Source of the DNA: Bacteroidales bacterium
Lineage (GTDB): Bacteria > Bacteroidota > Bacteroidia > Bacteroidales > P3
NCBI GenBank assembly: GCA_017962615.1
Contig: JAGCUZ010000001.1
Location: forward strand, 1-53,001
Direction of reading: 5' to 3'
DNA length: 53,001 nucleotides
The notes beneath the pieces were generated by a model. The model had not been told where the DNA came from. It did no database searches and saw only the letters and a program-made list of their open reading frames with translations. A program made the position numbers and the translations under genes. Below are positions 1 through 12,600 of the stretch, in pieces. The number at the start of each line of letters is the position of its first letter. Positions within the stretch are counted from its first letter, which is position 1.

Positions 1-82
1 CGCGACATCCTATAACATGCTATTACACAGAGATGTTGTCGCGTACCTAAATGCACGCACCTCTTGTATGCACCGTCACGTT

Positions 83-130
83 CCAGCCAATGAATTGGCT
101 GGCTATCCTTGTCATGCCTCTACGAGGCAT
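83..130. repeat. Double-hairpin intergenic repeat, copy 1
   Basis: Two perfect hairpins stand side by side. Bases 83-90 pair with 95-102 around the loop TGAA (8 bp), and 114-120 pair with 124-130 around TAC (7 bp). The block from 83 to about 118 matches 24436-24471 with three differences, so it belongs to a dispersed family. Function is unknown; structured RNA, terminator or REP-like element are all possible. Confidence 0.75.
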
Positions 131-200
131 ATAACATACAACATATTGATTATTAATACTTACCAATAACAACACGTAACACCTGAGGTACCATGCACAT

Positions 201-222
201 TTGTCATGCCTCTACGAGGCAT
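201..222. repeat. Partial copy of the second hairpin of the intergenic repeat
   Basis: Bases 201-222 repeat TTGTC followed by the 7-bp hairpin ATGCCTC-TAC-GAGGCAT seen at 114-130. The first hairpin of the family is absent here. The two copies lie about 90 bases apart in direct orientation. Confidence 0.7.
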
Positions 223-367
223 AACAGTTTACAAAACATTATTGTTGTGACACTTACGCTTAACACCTATAATGCCGCCGCGGACCGCGCAGCGCAGGGA
301 TGGGAGGGGGAAATGGCAACTGCGCGGTGAAGTACAATATGAAACACAAATGCGGCGGCAAATGGAT

Positions 368-465
368 GCAACTACTTGTTGCTGTGGATGCAACGATGAC
401 GTTGCTATGGGTTCCACGGTGGTGTTACCGTGGGGTGCAACGGGGTGTTGCCGTAGGGTCTACGG
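368..465. repeat. Cluster of short GCAAC/GTTGC hairpins
   Basis: At least five perfect small inverted repeats are packed together. GCAAC(N5-6)GTTGC occurs at 368-382, 390-405 and 437-451. CCACGGT/ACCGTGG occurs at 414-433 with a 6-base loop. CCGTAG/CTACGG occurs at 451-465. Spacing is irregular and there are no constant spacers, so it is not CRISPR-like. Confidence 0.65.
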
Positions 466-584
466 TGTTTGTTACCGAGGGGGCAATAGTAGTAACATAA
501 TATATGTAACTATCTGTTGCTGTATATCCTACGGTGGTGTTGCGAGGGTGTCAATGAACGTCGTGGCGGTGGACAGCGCCGGGG

Positions 585-610
585 TGCCGCCGTGGGATTC
601 CACGGCGGCA
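585..610 (-). terminator. Probable terminator hairpin of the giant adhesin gene
   Basis: Bases 585-595 and 600-610 form a perfect 11-bp GC-rich stem with a 4-base loop. It begins 14 bases beyond the giant gene's stop codon on the minus strand. No T-run follows in the direction of transcription, so it may protect the 3' end rather than act as a classical intrinsic terminator. Confidence 0.5.
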
Positions 611-624
611 CTGATGGCTGCTGT

Positions 625-3600
625 TTACTTGATAACCACCACTTTGCGGGTTACTGTGGGCGACAGCTGGACGAGGTAGACGCCCGAGGCTGCCGGGGTG
701 TATACAAGCCTGTCGGCGACGACCGACGCGACGGTGTGCAGGACACGTCCGTTGGCATCGAAGACCGTGACGTCGAGACCGTTAGCACCGAGGATGACGA
801 TGGCGCCGTTGTCGGCGAAGACCTTAACGGCGTCGAGGTCGGCGGCTGCGTCGTCGATGCCGAGAGGCGGCGTAACGGGGCTGAAATAGGCCGTCAGATG
901 CACGTCGGAAGTGACGGTGAGAGTGCGTGTTGCCTCGGTGTTGCCGTCGCTCCACATGTCGAACTGGTAGCCCATATTAGGCACGGCGGTGATGGTGGCA
1001 CGTGTGCCTTGGTTGTAGATGCCGTCGCCGGTGACGCGGCCGCGTGTGCCGTCGTTGACGGAGAGTGTAACTGCGTAGGCTATAGGCTCGAAGCGTGCCG
1101 TGAGACGTGCCGTGGAGTTAACGAGGTAACGGCGCGGGTTGTCGGTGTTGCCGTCGCTCCAGCTGGTGAAACGGTAGCCTGAATTGGGCGTCGCCGTGAG
1201 GGTGGCGAGGGAGCCGTAGGCGTAGGTGCCCGAGCCCGAAGCGCGGCCGTAGAGCATGTTCTCAGAGCTGACCATTATGAAGTACTCCTCGGCGGCGAAG
1301 ACAGCCTGATAGTCTGCGTCGGCGGTGACGGTGACGGTGCGTGTAGAGCGGCGGTTGCCGTCGCTCCAGCGCTCGAAGGTGTAGTGCGGCTGAGCCGTCG
1401 CCGTGATGGTCGCCGAAGAGCCGTAGGTATAGAGACCGGTGCCTGTGGTGGTACCCATGTTGCGGTCGTTGCTGGTGACAGTGACGAGGAAGTTGAGTGC
1501 CGAGAAGATGGCCTCGTAGCGGTAGTCGTCGTCGGCTGCCACGGTGCGCGGGTTGTCGGTGCTGCCGTCGCTCCAGGCGAGGAAGCGGTAGCCGGTGTTA
1601 GGCGTGGCGCTGATGACGGGGTTGCTGCCGAAGACGTAGTAGCCACTGCCGTGCACGGAGCCCCAGTTGGGTGTCGTCGTAGTGACGAGGATGACGTGGG
1701 TGTCGGGTGCGAAGGTGGCGTGGAAGAGGGTGTCGGCGGTGAGTGTTATGGAGAGTGCGGGGTTGGTGTTGCCGTCGTCCCAGTGCTTGAAGTGAGCACC
1801 CCTGACGGGTACCGCGGTGAGGGTTACCGAGGAGCCCTGCGGGAAGTAGCCGATGCCGCTGACGGAGCCCCAGGCGCTGTTGTTGACAGTGGCCTGGAGG
1901 AGGTTCATAGGACCGTCGAATATCGCCGTGAGGTAGCAGTCGGAGGTCATGACGAGGCGGCGCGGGTTGTCGGTGTTGCCGTCGCTCCAGCCGGTGAAGG
2001 TGTGACCCGTGAAGGGTGTGACGACGAGGGTGGCGGTGTCGCCGTGGTAGTAGTCGCCAGTGCCTGCCACCGAGCCGTAGGGCGCGTTGACGCCGAGGGT
2101 GTAGACGGCGAGCGAGAGGGTGGCCTCGAAGAGGGTGTCAGCGGTGACGACGACGGTGCGCGGGTTGCTGGTGTCGCCGTCAACCCATTGCGTGAAGCGG
2201 TAGCCGCTGACGGGAGCCACGCGGAGCTGCACGCGGGTGCCGGCGCGGTAGGTGCCGGCGCCGAAGACGTCGGCGAGGGCCTGCGGCGCCGTGACGGCCA
2301 CGGTGTAGAGCGGAGCCTCGAAGAGGGCCGTGTAGACGGTGTCGGCCACGACGGTGAAGGTGCGCGGGTTGTCGGTGTTGCCGTCGTTCCAGGCTATGAA
2401 GCGGCAGCCTGCGGCGGGCTCGGCGGTGATGGTTGCCGCGGTGCCGTAGGCGTAGGAGCCGCCGCCCATGACGGTACCTATGGTGCTGTCGGACGAGAGG
2501 GTGACGACGGTGTGCATCTCGCGCTCGAAGAGGGCTGTGAGGATGGTGTCGGAGGTGATGACGACGCGGCGCGGGTTGTCGGTGACGCCGTCGGCCCAGC
2601 CTGTGAAGCGGCAGCCGTAGGCAGGCAAGGCGGTGAGCACCGCGGTGTCGGCATGGCCGTAGGTGCCGCCACCGTTGACCGAGCCGAGGGCATCGGACGA
2701 GGCGTAGGCCGAGATGAGGTAACGGTTGGGCGCGAAGAGCAGCGTGAGGGTGGTGTCGGAGAGGACAGTAACCTGACGCACAGAGGTGTTGCTGTTGTCG
2801 TCCCAACGGTCGACATGGTAGCCGATGTAGGGCTGTGCCGTGAGGGTCGCCACGCTGTTGTAGGCGTAGACGCCTTCGCCGGTAACGAAGCCGCGCGTGG
2901 TGTCGTAGCTTACCGCGATGGTGAGGTCGACCGGCTGGAAGAGAGCGGTGTAGGCCCTGTCGGCGGTGACCGTAACGGTGCGCGGGTTGTCGGTGCTGCC
3001 GTCGCTCCAGGCGCTGAAGCGGTAGCCGTAGTTAGGCGTTGCCGTGAGGGTGGCGATGTCGCCACGCTGGTAGACGCCGGAGCCTGTGGCGGTGCCGTGC
3101 GACGCGTCGTCGACAAGGGCAGCGATGTATATGCCCTGCGGGCCGAAGTAGGCTGTGAAGGTGGTGTCGCTGCGGAGCACTATGCAACGCGTAGCGTTGA
3201 GCGAGCCGTCGCTCCACTGGAGGAAGCGGTAGCCCGAGGCAGGCATGGCAGCGAAGCAGAGGGTGTCGAGGTAGTAGCCCGAGTTGGAGCTGGTGACGGA
3301 GCCCATGGCGGGGTTGTCGGAGCGCAGCGTGAGCTGATAGAGGGCTCCGCGGAAGTAGGCCACGAACATGGTGTCGGAGGTTACGATGAAGCGGCGCGGG
3401 TTGGTGGTGTCGCCGTCGTTCCAGTGGCTGAAGGCGTAGCCCTCGTTGGGTATACCCATGATGACATGCTCGTCGAGGTAGAGGCTGTTGGAGTTGCCCG
3501 AGCCGATACCCATGGTGAGGTCGGCCGAAGAGACCGCCACATGGAAGGAGGCTCGGGTGAAGGAGGCCGAGAAGTGGAGGTTGCCGCTGACGATAACGGT

Positions 3601-6600
3601 GCGCGGGTTGTCGGTGTTGCCGTCGTTCCAGGAGACGAAGCGGTAGCCGTAGTCGGGCACGGCGGTGAGCTGCACCGGCGAGGCATAGGGTGCGAGGGTG
3701 TCGCCAAGCACCGAGCCGTTGGAGTCGGCCGAGACCGAGACGTGGAAGTTGTCGGGCTCGAAGAAGGCCGTCAGCGTGGTGTCGGCCACGAGCTGTATGC
3801 GGTGCGGGTTGTCGGTGCTGCTGTCGCTCCAGTGGCTGAAGTGGTAGCCGTAGGAGGGCAGCGCGAGGGCCGACACGTAGGAGAGGTAGGGTGCCGAGGT
3901 GTCGCCCACGGTGGTGCCGCGTGCCGAGTCGGAGGTGGCGGTGAGGAGGGTGAAGTCGTCGAGGATGAAGTAAGCAGTGAAGAGGGTGTCGCTATAGAGC
4001 TGCACCTGACGCGGGTTGCGGGTGTTGCCGTCGTTCCAGTGGCTGAAGCGGTAGCCGTGGCGCGGCGTGGCGCTGATGGTTATCGGCGATGCCGTGGTGG
4101 TGTCTACGTCGCCCGAGGTGAAGCCCATATTGTTGTCGGCCGACATCGTGGTGAGGCGGTAGACGTTGGGCAGGAACATGGCGATGAAGACGGTGTCGGA
4201 GTAGACGGTGACGGTGCGCGGGTTGGTGTAGTAGCCGTCGTTCCAGCCGAGGAAGTAGTAGCCGCGGTTGGGCAGGGCGGTGATTACCACGTCGGAGAGG
4301 TATGGCGCGAGGGTGTCGCCGATGGCTCTACCCATGGTGTAGTCGGCCGTGGCGGCGACGACCGAGAGGAGGTCGTAGTCGAAGACGGCGGTGAAGACGG
4401 TGTCGGAGAGCAGCGTGAAGCAGCGCGGGTTGGCAGTGTCGCCGTCGGTCCAGCGCACGAAGTGGTAGTTGCGTCCCGGCACGGCGGTGATGCACACGGT
4501 GTTGAGGTAGAGGTCGTCGGTGTCGCGGTCGACGTAGCCCATGCGCGGGTCTTCGGCGAGGCCGGTGACGTGGTAGACGTTATAGTCGAAGTAGGCCGTG
4601 ACGAAGGTGTCGGAGGTGAGCACGAGGCGGCGCGGGTTGGTGGAGTCGCCGTCGCTCCAGTGGGTGAAGTGGTAGCCGTAGTTGGAGATGGCCTCGACGG
4701 TGAGGGTGTCGAGGTAGCGCGCTGTGGTGTCGCCCACGGTGCGGCCCATGACGAGGTTGTCGGAGGCGGTGGTGAGGGTGTAGTTGTTGTTGTCGAACTC
4801 AGCCACATAGGTAAAGTCGCCCATCATGCGCACGCGGCGCGGGTTGTCGGTGTTGCCGTCGCTCCAACGGGTGAAGTGGTAGCCGTAGTTGGGGATAGCT
4901 GTGATGGTGACGGTGTCGAAGTAGTAGGCCGTGGTGTCGCCGGTGGTGTAACCCATCACGTAGTCGGCGCTGAGGGTGGTGATGTGGCAGGTGTCGAGGA
5001 CGAAGTTAGCCACATAGTGAGCCGGGGCGAGGACGGTGACGAGACGCACAGAGTCGGCGATGCTGTCGGTCCAGTCGACGAAGCGGTAGCCGAAGTGCGG
5101 CACTGCCTTGAGCTCGACAATGTCGAGGTAGGCGGCGAGGGTGTCGCCGAGGGTATGACCCATCACGGTGTCGTTGGGAGCCGTGGTGATGTTGTAGTAG
5201 TCGACGGCAAAGGTAGCCGTGAAGTTGGAGTCGCGCTCGAGGAGGAAGGTGCGCGGGTTCTCGTTGTTGCCGTCGGTCCATCCGCTGAAGTGGTAACCGT
5301 AGTTAGCTATGGCACCTATGGTGATGGTGTCGAGGTAGAGCGCCGTGGCCGAGCCGTAGACCGAGCCGAGGCTGGGATGGAGGTTGGAGACGGTGACGGT
5401 GTAGGTGTTCCTGTCGAAGATAGCTATGATGAGGCTGTCGCGCACGGCGGTGATGGTGCGCGGGTTGGTGTAGACGCCGTCGCTCCAACCGCTGAAATGG
5501 TAGCCGTAGTTAGGCGTGGCGGTGAGGACCACCTGCGTGTTCTCGCGGTAGGTGCCGCCACCCGTCACGGTGCCTCGGTTGTTGTAGTTGGGCAGCGCAC
5601 TGATGGAGTAGGTAGGTATGGTGTCGTAGTAAGCTATGAGGGTGCTGTCGCGGAGGATGGTGACGGTACGGATGGCGTTGGCGTCGCCGTCGCTCCAGTG
5701 CGAGAAGTAGTAGCCCACGCCAGGCACCACAGTGACGGGCACCTCGGAGAGGTAGTCGTAGGTGCCGCTACCGGTGACGACGCCGAGGGGGTTGCCCAGC
5801 TGGTCGACGTCGGAGAGCACGGTGAGGGTGTACTGGTTGAAGGTGAAGTTGACCGGTGTAATCACGGTATCGCGGTCGGCCTCGAAGGTGACTGTGGCCG
5901 AGGTGTTGCCGTCGGGCCAGTCGACGAAGTGGTAGCCGTAATTGGGCACGGCGGTGAGCGAGACGAGCTGGCCGAGGTGGTAGCGACCCGTGCCGGAGAT
6001 ATAGCCGCGAGCCACGTCATTGGGCACCGCGTTGATGTCGTAGTACGGCATGGTGTCGACGGTGACATGGTCGAGGGCTATGCCTGCGCCGTTGGCACCC
6101 ACGCCTTCGATGGCGAACTGGTAGCTCGAGGAGGCCTGCGGCAACGATATGACGGCACGGTTCCATACCGACGGGGTGCCTGCCGAGAGGGTCTGCAGGA
6201 GCGTCCACGGCGAGGTGACGGCGGCGCGGTAGTAAACCTTGAGTATGTCGCTGTTGTTGCCGTTGCGCATCGGCGCGTACCAGAACACCAGGGTGGGTTC
6301 CTGCACCTGTGCGATGTTGAGCAACGGGCTGACGAGGCGTGCCGCACTGTCGCGCGAAGTGGCTACGAAGTAGGCGTTGAAGCGACCCTCGTGGGCGTTG
6401 ACAGTGCCCTGCGGCACACCGGCTCTGTAGGACCACGACGCACCGGAGGCCGCTGCCAACGACTGCCAGCAGTGAGGCAGTGCCGATGCCTCGAAGCCTT
6501 CGGCGAAGGGTATCGACGCAGGCGAGCAGAGGGTATGGAAGGTGGCGAGGCGGTACTCGGAGGTGTCGCCCGAGGAGCAGAGGGTGGCAACGTAGAAGTC

Positions 6601-9600
6601 GTAGTCCATGTCGGGCACAAGGCCGTTGATTATCGGCGTGGTGGTCACCGCATGGATACGGTAGCCGTTGCCGCGGGCGAAGCCGCTGATGCCGTACTCG
6701 ATATCCCACTCGCTGCCGCCGTTGGGCGTGATGTCGAGTGCGATGGTGGTGTCGGCGATATAGAGTGCGTCGATAGCCACAACACGACGGCAGTCGGGGC
6801 CGAGGGTTATGGCGAGGTTGTCGATGAAGTTGAGCGCCGAGGCGTCGGCCGACGAGAGGCGTATGGCTATACGGCTGTTGGTGTCGGCGAGGACGGCGCT
6901 GGAGAAGTTATAGGAGAAGTGGCGCACCGTGGTGCTGTGAGGCACCTGACGCAAGGCGACGAAGTCAGAGGCGGAACCCGCCACCGGCACGAGGCCGAGG
7001 GTGAAATCGCCCGTGGCGGCATCGCTGTTCTTATAGTCGAACGCTATGGAGAGCGAGTCGAGGCGCACGTCGAAGGGCGGCAGTATCATGTAGAGAGGTG
7101 TCGAGGCGTTGTTGCCCAGGAAGAGCATCGACTTGTTGTTGATACCTTCGCTGGCGGAGGTGATGAATGCCTGCGGGTAGCCAGCCGGCGAGGCGCTCAT
7201 GTTGGTATAGTCGGCGCAAGGTATGAGGTCGTGGCGCGGGTAGATGGCGGGAGCCTGCAGGTTGGTGGACACGGCGTCGTAGTAGCCCTCGAAGGTCTCG
7301 TAGTAGGGAGCCACGAGGTAAGAGCAGGTGGTGGCCACGCGGATGGTGGGACCGGCAAACGAGGTGTCGCCCACGCCGCAGAAGCTGTAGACGGTGACGT
7401 CGTAGAGGGTGCTGGGCATGAGACCCGTCAATGAGAAGTTGCTGTTGGAGGTGGCAAGACGCCAGATGGTGTCGTAGCCGCCACCGAGCGGTACGGCCTT
7501 GAGGAGCCACTGGCTCTCGTTGGCACCTGCGTTCCAACGCAGAGTTGCCGTGGTAGTCGTAGTGGAGCTGCACACAAGGTTGGTGGGCTCGAAGCAGGTG
7601 ATGCGACGGAAGTAGAGGTTGTCGACAGCTGCCGGAGGCTGGCTGCCGAGGGCGTCGTTGTTGTTCCACATGAACACTATGCGGTAGCTGCCCGACACCG
7701 GCACCTGGGCACGGAGGTCGACATGCTGCCAGTCGTTATGCGACACCAGTTGCTGGCCGCCGTCGAGGGCGTACCAGCCCGACGGCACCGAGGTGGCACC
7801 CGCGCCGGCGAAGAGCTCGCCAGCCGCTATGGGACTGTTCATAGGTGCGAGGAAGACACGCATGTAGTCGTTGCCCGACTCGCCCATGCCCTTCCAGTCG
7901 AAGTTGACGAGGTAGGTGCCGGGCTCGTCGAGGAGGACGCTGTGCCAGGCGTAGACCGTGGCGGCGGTATCGACGGAGTAGCCATAGGAGCTGTTGTTGT
8001 TGCTTATGTAGAGGCCGTGGCCGTTGGTGCCCGTCCAGAGGTCAGACTCAGGCACCCAAGCACCGGTACCGATAACCCAGCGGTTGCCGACGGAGGTGTT
8101 GTTGTAGTGCCAACGCTCGTTGTCGGTGGAGTCCTCGAAGGTGGAGACGATGGGCATGGGGCAGATGATGTAGTCAGTAGTGAAGTAGGTGTAGGCGTCG
8201 AGGCTGCTGTCGGTCTGCGAGCAGACGGCGTGGAGGTACACATCGTAGTCGGTACCTTCGCGCAGGCTGCGGAGGACATGGCTGGTGGCGTTGGCCGCCA
8301 GGGTCACACGGGTGCCGCTGCCCACGGCGAAGCCGCGGAAGCCGTACTCGAGGACGAGCGAGCTATAGTTGTTGTAGTTGGTCCAGGTGATGGTGGCCGT
8401 GTCGCCGCCCGTAGTGGCAGAGAGGTGCTGCGGCTGCGGGCAGGAAGGTATTACGTCGACGCTGAGGTCGTCGAGGTAGACGGTGTTCTCCTCTCCCCTA
8501 TCGCACAGGAGTGTGATGAAGCCTGTGGTGCCGTTGTAGCTGTCGAGGTAGACGACGAAGTTCTGCCACTCGGAGGCGTTGTCGGGACGCGGAGCCACGG
8601 TGTCGATGAGGGTAAAGTTGTCGTAGTCGGCAGGCGACGGCACTATACCGACCTTGATGGTGCCCGAAGCGGTGGCCGAAGTCTTGCGGAGCTTGAAGCT
8701 CACGGCAAGGGTGTTGACGGCGTCTTCGAAGGCCGGAAGGGCGACATAGCTGTAGTACGACGCGGTGCTGTGGAAGCGCAGGCTGCGGAATGCCGAAGCC
8801 GCCACGTCGTCGGAGGGATAGGGATAGGAGTTATACTCAGAGACTCCGGTGAAGTAGACCTTGTACCAGCAGGGGCTGATGGCCGCCGTGGGACCTGCCA
8901 TGTAGGCGTCGAAGTCCTCGGTGTAGGGCAGCTCACTGTGGGCAATGGTACCGCACTGGGTGCTGAAGCGTATGTAGACCGGCTCGCTGGTGTCGCCAGT
9001 GCCGCAGACGGCACGGATGTAGACATCGTAGTCGTAGTCGGCATTGAGGCCAGTGAGCGTAGCCGTGGTGGTGGCCGTCATAGTGGTGAGGCCTGTGCCG
9101 CGCGTGAAGTTGCGCGGACCGTACTCAAGCTGCCATCCCCTGGGGTTGCCATACTGTGACACCCAGCTGAGGGTGGCGCTGTGGGCCGAGGCCGAGAGCA
9201 CCACGGGACTGGTGGGACGCTGACAGGACGGGGTGACGCGCAGCGTAATGTTGTCGACGATGGCTGTAGCCTCGGAGGTGGAAGCGTTGTTGGAGAAGAC
9301 CGCCACATAGCGACCCGTACCCTGATAGGAGGCGAACTCCACGTCGTAGGTCTCCCAACGACCGGTGTAGAGTGTCGATATAGTACGGACGAGCTGGAAG
9401 GTGGAGGGGTCGGACGGGTCGGTCATAACACCCACGCGGACAGTGCCGTTGTGGTTGCCGTCGGCGATACGGTAGAGGTCGAGCGAGAGGCCGAGCGAAG
9501 TGACGGAGCCATCGTAGCGAGGCAGTGCCACATAGCAGTAGCGGCTGTCACTGCCGTCGAAACGGAGGGCGTTGCGGCCCGAAGAGGCCTGCCTGTTGGT

Positions 9601-12600
9601 GATGTAGGGCATCACCGAGCCCGCCACGTTGCCGCCGCGACGCCAGCAGGGATTGATGGAAGCGTCGGCCGTGGAGGCGTAGCTGTCGAAGTTGTCGCCG
9701 TAAGGCAGGTCGGCAGCGGTGATGGATGCGCAGTCGGTGAAGAAGTTGCCCGACACAGGAGTGCTGTAGAAGCCGCCGCCGCAGTTGGCGCGAATATAGA
9801 TGTCGTAGGCCGTGTTGGGCGAGAGACCCATAAGCTGGTAGCCGTTGTTGGTGGCTGCCGTGGTGGTGGAGCCGGTGCCAGGCGTGAAGCCCTGCGGACC
9901 GTACTCTATCTGCCACTGGTTGGCACGACCGTTCTCGACCCACGAGAGGGTGACGCTGTTGGAGAGCACGTTGGTGATGGTAAGGTTGGACGGAGCCGCG
10001 CATGTACCCGAGAGCATAACGACCACGTTGTCGATATAGACCTCGTTGGCGGAGGCTGCGTCGGCGACGATGGCGATGCGTCCGGAGGTGGCGGTGACAG
10101 GAGCCAACGATACATTGAAGGACTGCCACTCGTTGACCTCGTCGACCTGGAAGGTGGCATAAGGGGTGTAGGTGGCGAGGTCGGCAGGATTGGTTATGAC
10201 ACCCACCGAGAAGGAACCGTTGGCACCACCCGCCGTGGCACGGTAGGCCTTGAGCGACACCGAGAGGCTGCTGAGACCTGTGGTGATGTCGGGCAGGACG
10301 GCATAGCTATACTCCGACGCACCGCTATGGAAGAGCAGCGAGTTGCCCGTGGTGCCGTAGCGCACCGAGGTGGTGGGGTGAGGATAGCTGTGGGTATTGA
10401 AGATGCTGCCGTTGAAGTAGTACTTGTCCCAGCATCCGCTGATAGGTGCGGTGAGACCCGAGGTGTAGCTGTCGAAGTCCTCGCTGAAGGGCAACGTGGA
10501 GACAGGCTGGCATGAGGTGACGGCCATGACGGTGTCGCCTGCCGAGCCCGACGTGCAGTTGGCGAAGACGCGGAACTCGTACTCGGTGCCGGAGATGAGA
10601 CCCGTCACGTTGGCCGAGTTCTGGGTGAGGCTGGTGCCGAAGGTTGTCCATGCCGTGTCGGTGGTGCTGCGATAGTCGAGACGCCAGGAGGTCTCGTTGT
10701 TGCCGCGCGTCCATGCAAGCTGCACGGATGTGGGAGCCACGGAGAGCACCGTCAATGCAGGCGGCAGACAGCCGGGGGCTTCGCAAGCCTTGATAAACTG
10801 CACCTGATTGCGCTGCGAGGTATGCATTGCCGGCACGCCGGTCACCGAACTGAAGGCTCCAGTGTCGGTGGAGGCATAGAGAGCCATGTTGTTGACCGTA
10901 TGGGTACGGAAAGCAAGGTCGGCACCCTCGTCGCGACCAGAGTTATCGACAATGGTAACAATAATATTATTGGTTCCATTATATATATAAGGCGTTTGGA
11001 AATCTATGCGGAACCAGCCCTGGTCGGTGGCGTTGAGCGAGCCTCGGTAGACGAGCTGCGCGTTACCCATTGAGACAAACGAGCTGATTGTGGCGTCGGA
11101 AGTAGGTGTGAGATAGATGGAGCAGTTGGTCTTGGATGCCATGGGTGTGGCCGAGGCGTAGTTGAAGGCCATACCGTTGATGGAGCCCGAAGTGCCCACC
11201 TCGCTGGCAAGGTAGAGCTGCTGCGAGAGCGAGTAGTAGGCTGTCGTGGTGAGCGGCAACACCGACATGGTGGAATCGGCGGTGCCAACCTCGGTGATGC
11301 AAGGCCAGTAGGCGGTACGGACTCGGATAGTATCCCAAGGACCATAGACACCGCAGTTGGCTGCAACCAGTATAGTGTACTCGGTGTTGTCGACCAAGTT
11401 GTTGAAGACATAGTTGGTGGAGTTGGTTGTGTATAACTGGTCGGAACCCGAAGGCGTAACAATACGTACCTTGTAATTGGATACGTTGGTGGTTGACGAC
11501 ACATCCCAATCGATAACTATGGTACGCATCGAGACTGCCGAGGCATGGAGGTTGTAGATATCGGCACATGGCGAAACCAAGCGCACGCGCACGTCGTCGA
11601 CATAGATGTTGCTGGTGCTGTTGCCTGCTCCGTGGTTGAAGAGGGCTATGTAGCGTTTGTTGGCCGGAGCGTTGTCGAATGTGAAGTAGAACTCCTCCCA
11701 TGCATTGACCTCCGAGAGGGTGACGATGCCCAAGGTGTCGAACGACGTCACGTCGTTGGGACTCGACATGACACCCACGATGATACGACCAGGCTCTTCG
11801 GTTGCTGACTTGAGAGCCTTGAAGGACAAGGCCAGGTTGGAGAGCGGACTCTCGAAGAGCGGCAGCACGGCATAGCTGTAGGTGCTGGCCGACGGCGTCA
11901 GGCTGTTGCTGACGGCGTAGAAGGCGAGGCTGTTGCCACCCTGCTCCACCGAGTAGTCGGACGACGGATAGGGATAGGACACCGTGATGAAGTTGGAGCC
12001 GTTGTAGTAGGCCCTGTACCAGCAGGGCGATATGGACTGGCCGATGCCGTTAATGTAGCTGTCGAAGTTCTCCAGATAGGGCAGCGATACCGTGGGTATC
12101 TCGGCGCAGGCGGTGGTGAAGGCAGCCCTCACCGGGGTGCTGTTGCCGTCGTCGCCGCAGACGGTATAGACGTAGAGGTCGTAGGCCGTGGAGGGCTGGA
12201 GACCCGAGATGAGTACCGAGCCGGTGCTGTCGAGCACGCGGGTACCGGAGCCGTAGGTGTAGCCCGCAGGACCGTACTCCACCATCCAGTGCGAGGTGCC
12301 GCCGACGGCGGTCCACGTCACCGTGGCCGAGTTGCTGGTGCTTGCCACCACAAGGTTGGCAGGCTGCGGACAGGCGGCGACGGCCGAGACCGTCACCTCG
12401 TCGATATAGAGGCTGTTGTCGCCGGCATCGTCGTCGGCAAGGAGAGCTATGCGTCCGTCGGGGCCGTTGTAGGCCGCGAAGGAGACGGTGAAAGTCTCAA
12501 AGGCCGTGGAGCTCTGCGACGGCAGAAGCTCGGCAACTTGATGGAACGTGGTGATGTCGGTGGGGTTGGTGATGACACCGACCTTTATACGGCCGGAGGC

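Larger units (their letters stand above)
1..624. other. Gene-free region rich in short hairpins
   Basis: No credible gene is visible here. Bases 1-7 and 37-43 are complementary and could close a 29-base loop. Two kinds of palindrome follow: a repeat family also found near 24436, and a cluster of small hairpins at 368-465, both listed separately. Open frames across 270-620 are shadows with no recognisable domains. The stretch lies downstream of the minus-strand giant gene, so part of it is probably that gene's 3' untranslated and termination region. Confidence 0.6.

Noticed and set aside
368-465. Possible CRISPR-like array
   Set aside because: The repeats are only 5-7 base palindromes, spacing is irregular and no cas genes are present.
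1384-7434. A 2,016-codon open frame on the plus strand opposite the giant adhesin
   Set aside because: It has no start context, signal or recognisable domain and is composed of Val/Gly/Ala/Asp/Arg runs. It results from the repeat structure and codon bias of the real minus-strand gene.
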